Positions 8,716 through 17,105 of a stretch of DNA of 64,000 bases are shown piece by piece. Below the pieces are notes generated by a model. The model saw nothing but the letters and a program-made list of their open reading frames with translations. It made no database searches and was not told the DNA's origin. The DNA comes from Microvirga aerophila (GTDB taxonomy: Bacteria > Pseudomonadota > Alphaproteobacteria > Rhizobiales > Beijerinckiaceae): contig NZ_QOIO01000003.1 in the NCBI RefSeq assembly GCF_003332305.1, positions 62,001 through 126,000 of the forward strand, read 5' to 3'. Every line of letters starts with the position of its first letter. Position 1 is the first letter of the stretch. A program made the position numbers and the translations under genes.

Positions 8716-9056
8716 CGCGGATTACCCTTCCGGAAGGGGCCGCCGCCCGCATTGACGATGACACTTGGCACTTGTTGGATCACCTTCGCTTGCTGTGTGA
8801 CACGACAGTACGGAACGCACACATCCTTCGTGACGACGACTTCTACGAAATTGCCCTGTTCGGTCTTCACGCCTGGAATATGATCCGCGTGATCCCCAAA
8901 CGGCGCGATGTCGTCTTCCGACGCACGGGTACACCACTCTGCCTGCAACCGGCGCATTTGGTGATCGACCTAGCCAGGGCGCAGGTGCGCGCAATCGAAT
9001 CAAGGCGAGGTCGCCTGTCATGCGTCTTCTCGGTTGCGGCCGAGTTCAAAGAGTGA
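8709..9056 (+). CDS. Hypothetical protein coupled to the excisionase-like gene
   Basis: I choose ATG 8709 because it overlaps the stop of the preceding gene in ATGCTGA; a GTG at 8691 is the alternative. The 115-residue product (LTRITLPEGAAARIDDDTWHLLDHL...) is not recognised. It contains no membrane segment or signal peptide. The overlap argues that it is translated with the HTH gene and belongs to the same element. A strong palindrome follows the stop. Confidence 0.55.
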   Translation: MLTRITLPEGAAARIDDDTWHLLDHLRLLCDTTVRNAHILRDDDFYEIALFGLHAWNMIRVIPKRRDVVFRRTGTPLCLQPAHLVIDLARAQVRAIESRRGRLSCVFSVAAEFKE

Positions 9057-9073
9057 CGTAACCCCCCGGTGAG

Positions 9074-9101
9074 CGGGTCGGCAGGGTACCCTGCCGACCC
9101 G
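9074..9101. repeat. 28-nt perfect palindrome after the small HTH operon
   Basis: CGGGTCGGCAGGGT and its exact reverse complement meet at the centre, giving a 28-nt perfect inverted repeat starting 18 bp after the stop at 9056. There is no T-run. It could be a terminator hairpin or a binding site for a dimeric protein. Confidence 0.6.
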
Positions 9102-9458
9102 ATAATAGGCCGCGGGAGGTCAATTGCTCGGGACCTTGCTGCGGTTTAGGAAATATATCCAGTGCCCGCGCAGATATGCGTGGGAGAGTGCCCCAATACT
9201 TGACTTCAAGAGCCAGAATCGAGTCTTTTAAATCTGATTTTCGACCTTATTGCAGTAAATTTAGGTAAAACTTATATCGATATCAGACTATTGCTGACGA
9301 ATAGGGTGAGATAGCTTCATCTTTAGAGTAACTAGTACGTGCACTCTGCGCGTTAATACCATCAGTTCCCAGGAAAAAATATCTGAAACTGAAGGTGGGC
9401 ATCCCTGTCTGCGCCTCCCTTCGCCGCGCGCCGCTGATGCGGCAACCATGGAACTGAC
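9102..9458. other. AT-rich intergenic region ahead of the primase-helicase gene
   Basis: No gene is seen. The stretch 9225-9330 is clearly more AT-rich than its surroundings, with TTTAAATCT and TTATATCGATATCAG. It probably holds the promoter, and possibly control sites, of the replication gene that follows. I cannot pick a single convincing promoter. Confidence 0.4.
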
Positions 9459-11564
9459 ATGCAATCGAACATCAAACATGCGCTCCGCTATGCTAGAGCT
9501 GGAATTCCAATCATCCTCCTGCACACGGTTAGAAAAGGAGTCTGTACTTGTAGCCAAGGTGCCTCCTGCGTACGACCTGGAAAGCACCCCCTCTTCACAG
9601 GCGGGGTCAATGGTGCGACCACCGACGAAAGTAAAATCCGGGATGCGTTCGCAGAACATCCGGACGCAAACATCGCCATCGCAACTGGTAAGCAATCCGG
9701 AATAATCGTTATCGACGTCGATCCTCGTAACGGTGGTGACGGCTCCCTCAAGCAGCTTGAGGCCGAACTTGGCGTCTTGCAGCCCTTGCTCATTTCCGAA
9801 ACGGGCGGCGGGGGAACCCATTACTTCTTCCGCTATCCCACATTCACGGTACGCACGAGCCATGGGACAACTCTTGGCAGTGGCGTTGACCTACAGGCGA
9901 ATGGAGCCTTTGTCGTCGTCCCGCCCAGTCGCCATGTCTCAGGCAAGCGATATTCGTGGCGAGGTGGTGGGACGCCCGAGTTTCAATCGCTTACCAAACT
10001 GCCGAAGAGCTGGCGTCAAAAAATTAGGGACGGTCAGAAGCGGAAGGAGCCTTCACCGCCAGTGCAGGGTAAGCCTGGTGAGCAGGAAATCCCGAAGGGA
10101 CGGCGCAACACTACCCTAACTAGCCTTGCGGGGCAGTTGCGCAACACCGGGCTTCAGCCTGCCGCAATCAAGGCCGCCCTCCTTGCCGAAAACGAGGCGC
10201 GTTGTCGGCCTGCACTCGATAGCTCAGAAGTCGAGCAGATTGTCACAAGCATCACACGGTACACGGCCGCAATTGCTCCAGGTGAAGACAAGGGGGAATT
10301 TATCATGCAAGCGGTGCTGGACCGCCGCTACGCCGGTGGAAACCATCTGATCCATGCGCCGGATGGACAGTTTTGGGCCTTCGATGACACGAAGTGGGCG
10401 CCTGTGGATCAAAAGGTGATGGGGCGCGTGGTTCTGGAAACGCTCCAGACTCTCAATGTCCCTCGATCGGCTAACACAGCCTCACTCGTCAAGCAGGTTA
10501 TGGCCCTGCTCGCGTCTCAGGTGGCTGTCGGTGATGACCGCCTGCGCTTCTTGTCGCCTCCGCCTGCGGTCATCAACTGTCGCAACGGCGAGCTCTGGAT
10601 TGGAACTGACGGAACGGTCGAGTTAAAGCCACACCGTGCACAGTCCTATCTGCGGCACGTTCTTGACGTCGATTATGACCCTCACGCCACCTGCCCCCAG
10701 TATGACAATGCCATTACCGAAATCTTCTGTGGCGACCGGGCGATGGTGCGGCACTGGCACGAGGTGTGTGGCTATGTGATTCAACCCATCCGCAAGATCC
10801 CGTCGGTGATCGTCTGCGAAGGGGGCGGAAGCAACGGTAAGAGTGCCCTTCTCCAGACTATGGTTAAGCTGATGGGTACCGAACTGGTAAGCGCGATTCG
10901 AGTCGAAGATCTTGGAAACAGTCGGTTCACTGTCGGCAGCCTACTCGGCAAGCTTCTCCTGCTCGATGACGATGTGCGGGCTGGGATCAAGCTCCCCGAC
11001 GGTGAATTGAAAAAGCTTAGCGAGGAAAAGGTTGTCACCGGTGAGAGAAAGTTCGGGCAGCCCTTCACCTTCACCGTTCTGACCGTTCCTATCCTGCTCT
11101 GCAACAACCCACCCTCGCTCGCAGATCTCAGTCACGGCATGATGCGGCGTCTCATGGTGATCCCCTTCAAGCGCACCTTCACGGAACAGGAAATCGACCG
11201 CGACCTGTTCGAGCGGATCTCGGCGTCCGAGCTTTCCGGCGTCCTCAACCGAGCCATTGACGGCCTACGACGAATAATCCGGCGTAGTTGGCGCTTCAAA
11301 GAGCCGGAAGCCATCAAGGCATCAAAGCAGCGCTGGTTGACGTTCGCGAACCCGCTCCCAGCCTTCCTTGACGACCGCTGCGAGCGAAACGGCAGTTGCC
11401 GGATGTTGGAACTCTATCAAGCGTACGCAGATTGGACACAGGAAATGGGAATTACAATGAGACAGCAACAACTGACGGTCCGACGCAATCTCGAAAGCTT
11501 CGGGTTCGAGATTGTCCACTCGAACAAGGGCCAGAAGGTGGTCGGCCTGAGCCTTCGTGGGTAA
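9459..11564 (+). CDS. PrimPol primase fused to SF3 (P4/D5-type) replicative helicase
   Basis: The 701-residue protein has an N-terminal bifunctional primase-polymerase domain with the metal-binding IVIDVDP motif (Asp86, Asp88) and the GGGTHYFF motif around His121. The C-terminal half is a D5/P4-type superfamily 3 helicase with Walker A EGGGSNGKSALL (Lys461) and Walker B LLLLDDDV. A short four-Cys-like patch (CTCSQGASC) lies near residue 30. Such proteins start replication of phages, satellites and integrative elements. This is the best evidence that the tRNA-adjacent block is, or was, an autonomous mobile element. A 16-bp inverted repeat follows it. Confidence 0.88.
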   Translation: MQSNIKHALRYARAGIPIILLHTVRKGVCTCSQGASCVRPGKHPLFTGGVNGATTDESKIRDAFAEHPDANIAIATGKQSGIIVIDVDPRNGGDGSLKQLEAELGVLQPLLISETGGGGTHYFFRYPTFTVRTSHGTTLGSGVDLQANGAFVVVPPSRHVSGKRYSWRGGGTPEFQSLTKLPKSWRQKIRDGQKRKEPSPPVQGKPGEQEIPKGRRNTTLTSLAGQLRNTGLQPAAIKAALLAENEARCRPALDSSEVEQIVTSITRYTAAIAPGEDKGEFIMQAVLDRRYAGGNHLIHAPDGQFWAFDDTKWAPVDQKVMGRVVLETLQTLNVPRSANTASLVKQVMALLASQVAVGDDRLRFLSPPPAVINCRNGELWIGTDGTVELKPHRAQSYLRHVLDVDYDPHATCPQYDNAITEIFCGDRAMVRHWHEVCGYVIQPIRKIPSVIVCEGGGSNGKSALLQTMVKLMGTELVSAIRVEDLGNSRFTVGSLLGKLLLLDDDVRAGIKLPDGELKKLSEEKVVTGERKFGQPFTFTVLTVPILLCNNPPSLADLSHGMMRRLMVIPFKRTFTEQEIDRDLFERISASELSGVLNRAIDGLRRIIRRSWRFKEPEAIKASKQRWLTFANPLPAFLDDRCERNGSCRMLELYQAYADWTQEMGITMRQQQLTVRRNLESFGFEIVHSNKGQKVVGLSLRG

Positions 11565-11595
11565 CCTGCCCTAACCATCGTTGTTGTTGTTATTG

Positions 11596-11686
11596 GTGAC
11601 GAAAGTGATCGAATTCTGAAATAAAAAACGAGAAAGAAAAAAGGGAAGGGGTGTCACACTTGTTTCAACCCGATCACTTTCGTCAC
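11596..11686. repeat. 16-bp perfect inverted repeat with 59-bp spacer
   Basis: GTGACGAAAGTGATCG (11596-11611) recurs as its exact reverse complement at 11671-11686. The spacer is A-rich (AAATAAAAAACGAGAAAGAAAAAAGGG). It lies 31 bp after the primase-helicase stop. It could be an origin-like initiator site or a large hairpin in RNA. Confidence 0.65.
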
Positions 11687-11840
11687 GCCCTTTCCAGTCA
11701 CCAATGAACTGAGCGACACAAGGCAAGTACCTGAAGGCGTTTGAGCCCAAGAAGGGACCCAATCCAGGTGGAGATCAATTCCCCTGCCGTGGTAAGCGGA
11801 CCTGTTTTACATCGAGATGTACCAGTGATGAGGGGCCATA

Positions 11841-12878
11841 ATGAGAAACCCAATGGTATGGCAGGTCGGCGCTGGGGATGCCGAGCGGAACTATGCAGAG
11901 CTTTGCCTGCGTTGGGGCGTGATCCTGAACGGTCCTGGCTACGACGGGCCTTGGCCAAACAGGAATGGCATCTCGCCGCGCAAAGCGCAGGACCTGCAGC
12001 GGTTCTGCGAGCGCATTCAGGATGGAGATTTGGTGGTTCTCAAGGTTGGAAAATCCGAAGTGTATGGTGTTGGTCATGTTCGCGGAGATTACGAATGGAA
12101 TGATCACTTCGGCGATGTTGATGGCTGGGATATACAGCACCTCCGGCGCGTAGACTGGGTTTGGCAGGCGAGCGGTGGACCGAAGCGCTTTAGTGGAGAG
12201 CCATTGAAATGGGGCGACACAACACAGGTGCTGACGTCGCCTGACGTATTGACGTGGATCGCGAGCCTGCAACTCACTCCCAATAGCCGAATTTTGCCGG
12301 TCTTGCCTCAAGCAAAGGAGTCTCTGATTGAGGTCAGGCCCCAAGAAATATCGGAATTCCTCTTCGACAACGGTGTCTCAGCGCATTCGACGGACCTCCT
12401 GATGGAGGAAATAGAAAAGCTGATCCGGATTGCGAAGTGGTACGAACGCTCACACACAACCCCGTCTGAATACGAAACAATTTCGTATCTCGTTATCCCG
12501 CTCTTCCGCGCACTGGGGTGGACACCGCAACGAATGGCGGTTGAGTGGGACCGAATTGATGTTGCATTGTTTGCGCGAATGCCACGGCAAAAAGATACGC
12601 TCACGGCTGTGGTCGAGGCAAAGCAGCGTAACCGAGCCTGCCTGACCGCCCGGTCGCAGGCATTCTCCTACGCACAGAGGATTGGATTTGAAGGATGCCA
12701 GCGCCTCATTGTTACCGACGGCATTCGGTATGGCGTCTTTCAAAAGCTTGATGGTGCTTTTTTAGAGAGGCCAACCGCGTACCTAAACCTTACCCGGATG
12801 GTGGAAGATTACCCTGTCTTAGGTTGCGCGGGCGTAAAACAGGCGCTCTACCTTATGGCCGCAGACTGGGTACGATAA
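11841..12878 (+). CDS. Putative restriction-type nuclease: PUA/EVE-like N-domain plus HSDR_N-like nuclease
   Basis: Residues 1-150 carry GDLVVLKVGKSEVYGVGHV and aromatic-rich blocks that resemble EVE/PUA-type modified-base reader folds; this is an inference from pattern. Residues ~205-320 look like the N-terminal nuclease domain of type I restriction subunits: YLVIPLFRALGW, then Asp240 and EAK (Glu259, Lys261), matching a D...ExK catalytic core. GAGGGG stands six bases before ATG 11841. Together the two parts suggest a single-protein restriction enzyme that reads modified or unmodified bases. It follows the primase-helicase gene but has its own 276-bp leader. Confidence 0.6.
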   Translation: MRNPMVWQVGAGDAERNYAELCLRWGVILNGPGYDGPWPNRNGISPRKAQDLQRFCERIQDGDLVVLKVGKSEVYGVGHVRGDYEWNDHFGDVDGWDIQHLRRVDWVWQASGGPKRFSGEPLKWGDTTQVLTSPDVLTWIASLQLTPNSRILPVLPQAKESLIEVRPQEISEFLFDNGVSAHSTDLLMEEIEKLIRIAKWYERSHTTPSEYETISYLVIPLFRALGWTPQRMAVEWDRIDVALFARMPRQKDTLTAVVEAKQRNRACLTARSQAFSYAQRIGFEGCQRLIVTDGIRYGVFQKLDGAFLERPTAYLNLTRMVEDYPVLGCAGVKQALYLMAADWVR

Positions 12879-13458
12879 TTCCATTCTACAAAGATAAACA
12901 GGGAACTCGACTGAGGCTTTGTCGGCTGGCTTCAACGCTGCTGTGTGCCAAGTTGATATGCTAATTTAATGGCCCATTTGGTTTCGAAAATACTCAATTC
13001 CTTGAGCTTTTTTAGCCTTTTTTCTGCGTGGCTCTTTGTCGAGGTAGGCACGCCGCTTTACTGACCATAGCGGTCCTGTTCAAATCAGCGTCGTGTTTCG
13101 GAAAGGAGCAACATCCTTCCGTTGATTCCTTCAGACGCGCAACGCCATTGTGATAGCTTTTGTTCTTTCCCTCCAGCAGTTGCCACAGGATATCCGCTTT
13201 GTGCATTGTGTCTGGCAGCAGAAGCTTGTCTAGCCTGCTGCCAGGAGTCGCATGGGCAGTGTTTTGTGAGGACTGCTCCCGCGATGGTCCAATGCGGTGC
13301 AGGTGAGAGCGAGACCAAGCAATCATCAAAGACAGGTCTCTCGAGGTCATGAAGCTACACTTGCTGCTGCAAGAAGAGACAAGGCAGAACTCCGAGGTGC
13401 CGCGCTCAGAGCTCTGCCGTTTTGGCAAGGAGTGTTCTGCAGAGGAGTTACGAACAGG
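12879..13458. other. Gene-poor stretch (580 bp)
   Basis: No ORF here has a believable start, ribosome site and protein-like composition. It separates the nuclease gene from the convergent cysteine protease gene and looks like decayed DNA. Confidence 0.4.
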
Positions 13459-13992
13459 CTATCGCTTGATCAGCAAAACCTCGCGGGCATCGAGGCAGTA
13501 ACGGGTGCGGGAGAGCCGGACTGTGCAGCGAGACCGATGGATCCGGCTCTGGCCAGAAGAGTCCAGAAGCCAGAGGGTCTTAGGCGTCACCCGGTACACC
13601 ACACACCAATGGTCGGTGGCACCTGTAAGGCCGACGATAGCCACACACATTGGCCCAAGCTCCTGGTCCAATGCAGCCCATATACGGGGTAGAGTGCGGT
13701 GATCCCGCTTTAGCCGCAGAGGACGAGCTTGGAAGGTGAGATACCTGCCCTGAATGCGGCTGTGACCTGCCACAACGGCGAGTTGCTTCAGTTGGGCAAA
13801 GTACATGCCTTGGATAAGAGGCTTGTGGAGGTGATAACAGTCTTGTTCAAGACTCTTGATCAGCCTTTCGAAGAGCTTTCGACATTGCTGATCCCGCAGC
13901 CGGAGGATGTGCTTGAGAGCGTTTACTATAGCATAGACGCCGCACAGGCCATCAAGGTCGCCTTGCCGGTAAGCGCGCTTGCGCCTGGCCAT
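13459..13992 (-). CDS. Papain-like cysteine protease-fold protein
   Basis: The 177-residue protein has DLDGLCGVYAIVNAL with Cys17, then TDHWCVVYR with His128 and LWLLDSS with Asp144. This order and spacing fit a papain-fold Cys-His-Asp triad, as in ubiquitin-like-protein or bacteriocin-type (C39-like) peptidases. There is no signal peptide, so it probably acts in the cytoplasm. The N-terminus is basic (ARRKRAYR). AGGAG lies only three bases before the ATG, a tight but usable ribosome site. Its gene stands alone, downstream of a putative small RNA on the same strand. Substrate is unknown. Confidence 0.7.
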   Translation of the reverse strand: MARRKRAYRQGDLDGLCGVYAIVNALKHILRLRDQQCRKLFERLIKSLEQDCYHLHKPLIQGMYFAQLKQLAVVAGHSRIQGRYLTFQARPLRLKRDHRTLPRIWAALDQELGPMCVAIVGLTGATDHWCVVYRVTPKTLWLLDSSGQSRIHRSRCTVRLSRTRYCLDAREVLLIKR

Positions 13993-14193
13993 CAGCTCCT
14001 ATTCGGGATAGGCGAGGGTGGTCGGGTTGGAGGTGAAGATCCGATATCACTGAATATATCATATACCGAACCAGAACGGGACCTGACGGCAAGGGTGCGC
14101 AGGACCTGGGATGCTGAGATCCTGACCCTAAACAGGGGTAGGGCAGAGCGACCGTGGCCAATTTGGTGAGCAAGGCACATGAGCATGGCTCCT

Positions 14194-14221
14194 CAAATAC
14201 AAAGGGAGCCCAGAGGCTCCC
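14194..14221 (-). terminator. Intrinsic terminator of the putative small RNA
   Basis: The stem GGGAGCC-TCTG-GGCTCCC (14221-14204) is followed on the minus strand by TTTGTATTTG. It would end transcription before the cysteine protease gene. Confidence 0.7.
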
Positions 14222-14348
14222 TCGTTGGGTGTTAGCCCAAGCGGCTAACTGATGATGATTTGGTACGTGACAAGCTTCGCAGTAACGTATGCTCAAGCTA
14301 ACTGATAAGCCCAAAGGCAACGCTTCAAGGGGCAAGTACCGGCGAAGC
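14194..14348 (-). ncRNA. Putative ~150-nt small RNA
   Basis: A perfect consensus promoter (14355-14383, minus strand) predicts a start near 14348. About 150 nt later comes an intrinsic terminator. Between them is no ORF with a start and ribosome site. The RNA has a perfect hairpin GTTAGCC-GCTTG-GGCTAAC (14249-14231) directly before the terminator hairpin, and a second CAGTTAGC copy further upstream. No known RNA family is recognised. The next gene on the strand, about 200 nt beyond, is the cysteine protease. Confidence 0.55.
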
Positions 14349-14354
14349 AACTTT

Positions 14355-14383
14355 ATTATAAAAGATACGTTATAAATTGTCAA
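14355..14383 (-). promoter_or_regulatory. Perfect consensus sigma-70 promoter
   Basis: On the minus strand TTGACA (14383-14378) and TATAAT (14360-14355) are separated by exactly 17 bp. Upstream of the -35, two direct repeats GAAGCTTA (14398-14405 and 14414-14421) are 16 bp apart and may bind an activator or repressor. A full consensus promoter is rare in GC-rich alphaproteobacteria. Confidence 0.7.
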
Positions 14384-14421
14384 TAACACCTTTTTTTGAA
14401 GCTTAACGACAACGAAGCTTA

Positions 14422-14787
14422 GCTATAAGGCTATTCGGCAAACCAGCCTTTACCTTGAGCGTGATCATTGATCCCGAAAGCCTGATCTGGAAGCGGCCAC
14501 CACCCAACGAGGATTTAATTTCGCGCCGGGGCTCCACCTGTGTTTGAAGAGAGAGGCCACTTGGCCTGCCTGCCTTAAGCGGGAGACTACCCGTTACATG
14601 ACGAGCGCCACGAGCAGGGAGATCGCCAACAAGCGGAGAACACCAGTTCGGTCGCGCCAGCGACGGGGTGAATTACCTTTGCTCAGCCACCCAGCACAGA
14701 CGGGGACCTCGATCTGGATTGGGTCTGGAACAGCGCCAGTCACCCTCCAGCAGAGGCGGACGAAAGTCCATCACCCAATGCCGGTGC
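14422..14787. other. Intergenic stretch without recognised gene
   Basis: Between the small-RNA promoter and the small minus-strand ORF I see no supported gene, repeat or RNA. Confidence 0.35.
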
Positions 14788-15039
14788 TCAGGAAGTAGTA
14801 CGGTCAAATAGGACGATGTCGCACAGTGTTGTGAGTTGATCGTCCATAAACGGCTTGAGGCTACTGTCGCCGAAGGCAAAGATTTTCGTAACGCCGCGTT
14901 GCGAAAGCGGCCGTTCAATCGTGTTGAGTGCCAAACGATAACGATGGCCTTCACGGCTTGCCGTATCGGTGCTAGCTGCAGCTTCCATTAACAATTCAGT
15001 GGCGACCTCCAACGCATCTGCCGTTTTCATTTCGTCCAT
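14788..15039 (-). CDS. Small hypothetical protein (83 aa)
   Basis: The protein (DEMKTADALEVATELLMEAAAS...) is acidic and helical, with no recognised domain. GGGAG lies seven bases before the ATG, which is the main reason to accept it as a gene. It could be transcribed towards the small-RNA region. It might equally be a chance ORF in decayed DNA. Confidence 0.4.
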   Translation of the reverse strand: MDEMKTADALEVATELLMEAAASTDTASREGHRYRLALNTIERPLSQRGVTKIFAFGDSSLKPFMDDQLTTLCDIVLFDRTTS

Positions 15040-15543
15040 CGTGGGCTCCCCTGATCAAGCACATTTGTAATTAGCTCTTCTGTCTTCGTCCATCTCAACC
15101 GCGTGTGCTTCGGATACATGGCTCGCCTCTCAGAGGCGCCTTAATCATAGCCCACACCGGTCGCCCTTTCCCGAATCGAGCGCCGAGACGCACTATCCAG
15201 GACAATTGTGGAGAACTGTCCCTAGCGCCGGCAACGGCACAGGGGCATCCACCAGGCCGGAACTGGCCAGCATGAAGTGCTAGAAGGATCCGAGTGGGTT
15301 CAACACGAGCCCACTCCACGTCTACTCTGTCCGAAGGGATGGGCCCCCATTATGCCTCTGCCTGGGCCGGGCCTCGCTACTTAACACCTGCTCGGGCGCT
15401 GAAATGGTGGCCGAAGCATACGGCACGCAGCGCAGGTCCATAGAAGAATTTTGAATACGTTGATGGTATCTCACTAGGCTTGCGAGCGCGCACTCCGAGG
15501 GCCAAGATGCACCTCACGTAGCTGTCCGTCAGGAAACCTGATT
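15040..15543. other. Intergenic stretch (504 bp)
   Basis: No gene is supported. One imperfect hairpin (GAGTGGGTT with AGCCCACTC, 15292-15316) is visible. Its role is unknown. Confidence 0.35.
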
Positions 15544-16014
15544 GTGAGAATGGATCTCGAGTGGCTTAAGTCGAAACTTCCGACCGAGCGTCATAACCTT
15601 TGGGTGAACGCAAGGAAGCGCGCGGACACTGGTGACCCAAAGGCAATTGCCTGGGTCGAGTTCATCGAACAATCAGGTCTCGATTACCGTTCCAACAAGT
15701 CTCTAACCCTGGATGACCCGATTTCCAAAGTGATGCACCGGATCATCTTCTCCCCAGAGGGCAAGCAGGTCGCTCTGACTGCCATCACACAAGGATTGCC
15801 CCCGCTGGCAAAAATTGATCCACTGCTTCAAGCCGCCTTGGGAGGCGATTACACCAAGCACAACGAAGGAACTGTCCAGGCCGGCTATATGGTCACAAAC
15901 ATGATGAGGCAGATGGGCTACAAACCAATTGGATCGAAGAAGCTTCCGCCTGACTGTGTCGCTCGAACCGGTCAAGTATTCGTGCGGGACCGCGGCAACA
16001 AGCCTTTGTTGTGA
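15544..16014 (+). CDS. Hypothetical protein (156 aa)
   Basis: GTG 15544 is chosen because AGGA at 15531-15534 lies nine bases upstream; ATG 15550 is the alternative. The product (DLEWLKSKLPTERHNLWVNARK...) has a helical N-terminus and a C-terminal part with AGYMVTNMMRQMGYKP and a basic tail. The composition is protein-like throughout, but no family is recognised. It stands alone between two gene-poor stretches of the element. Confidence 0.5.
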   Translation: MRMDLEWLKSKLPTERHNLWVNARKRADTGDPKAIAWVEFIEQSGLDYRSNKSLTLDDPISKVMHRIIFSPEGKQVALTAITQGLPPLAKIDPLLQAALGGDYTKHNEGTVQAGYMVTNMMRQMGYKPIGSKKLPPDCVARTGQVFVRDRGNKPLL

Positions 16015-17105
16015 AATGGTCGAACTTGCCAAGCGACCCCGGTCCTGGCTGCGTCTCGTACTCCGCGTACCAGCGACATGCTCTCGGCCTAGAATGGGCA
16101 GGCGAGACCAAAGTCGTGCACCCTCATCTCAGTACCCTCATGGCTGCTGACACTCATCAGCAGCGTGTCTAACCGCAACAGAGCCGCTACTAAATCTCAA
16201 GCTCCTCATAGGGGGTGTGGGCAGGCAAGAACCTCAGGGCAACAAGTCCGTGTGCAACGTCTTCAGGTGAACGCTTCGAGGCCTCACAAACCTCATCGAG
16301 GCTAACCGACGATGCGTACACCGCCTGCAGACGTAGATCGTCACGGGAACTCCATAGAGTCGATTGACACGAGGAGGATACCCGGGAGTCTCTTTGAGTT
16401 GATAGAACAAGCCTTGCGAGCGACCTCTGCGGCCCCCTTCAATCGAGTTCGGCAGGGGAAGGAACGTATCAGCTGTTGCCTATAGTCGATCGTGTTCAGA
16501 TGGATCGGTGGGCGCTCATTCGGTGCAGAAGAGGCAGTCCCGCGGCTAGGCTGCCCGTTCCAGTTCTCGTTTCAGCGGATTGTGCTCGTATGCATAGGGG
16601 CGAGCGACGATCGTACACTTACCTACGAGTTCTCCAGGTTCCGGGACAACCTCGTCGAAATACAGTTCTCCCAGATCTACCCGGATAATCCCGTGAACAG
16701 CGTAGCAAAATGAACTCATTGCTGAGCGCCGTTTCACACGCCCTACGAACGACCGCAAACTGATTTTATGGCCGACTACATCGACCGCGGCGACTGCAAT
16801 GCTGTGGTTGTGGGTTTGCGCCGTTTCGACACCGATAACTACATGCCCATCATATGATACAAAATTGCCATTAAGGCTGTTAACCTGCTGGTGGTGAATA
16901 ACCGCTTAACTCAACGCATCGACCTTACACGTGCAAACTCCAGAAAGCGCTTAGCCTGCCCGGCACCGCCGTCACGCTGTCCAGCGGCCTGCAGAAAACC
17001 TGTTAACGACCGACAATGGGGCAACAGTTAATTGAAATTGTGATGGCGTGTGTTACGTAGTTTCTGTAAGGTAGGTTGAGAGACTGAAGCAGTTTCAAGG
17101 TTGCG
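16015..17105. other. Gene-poor stretch before the Dpd island
   Basis: Apart from the remnant at 16190-16438, about 1.1 kb shows no convincing gene. A plus-strand ORF at 16492-16713 and a minus-strand one at 16546-16758 overlap each other, and neither has a good ribosome site. The stretch probably contains the promoter of the dpdC-to-transporter operon, but no strong promoter match was found. Confidence 0.4.
16190..16438 (-). pseudogene. Possible remnant of a protein-coding gene
   Basis: This frame is open for 83 codons and ends in a protein-like tail (SSVSLDEVCEASKRSPEDVA then HGLVALRFLPAHTPYEELEI), but no plausible start codon with a ribosome site is seen. It reads like the surviving C-terminal end of a degraded gene. 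Confidence 0.25.

Noticed and set aside
13012-13428. Minus-strand ORF of 138 codons downstream of the cysteine protease
   Set aside because: Composition is not protein-like (Ser/Lys/Cys-rich without pattern) and there is no ribosome site.
13952-14389. Minus-strand ORF of 145 codons over the putative small RNA
   Set aside because: Its ATG is upstream of the consensus promoter start and the terminator lies inside it.
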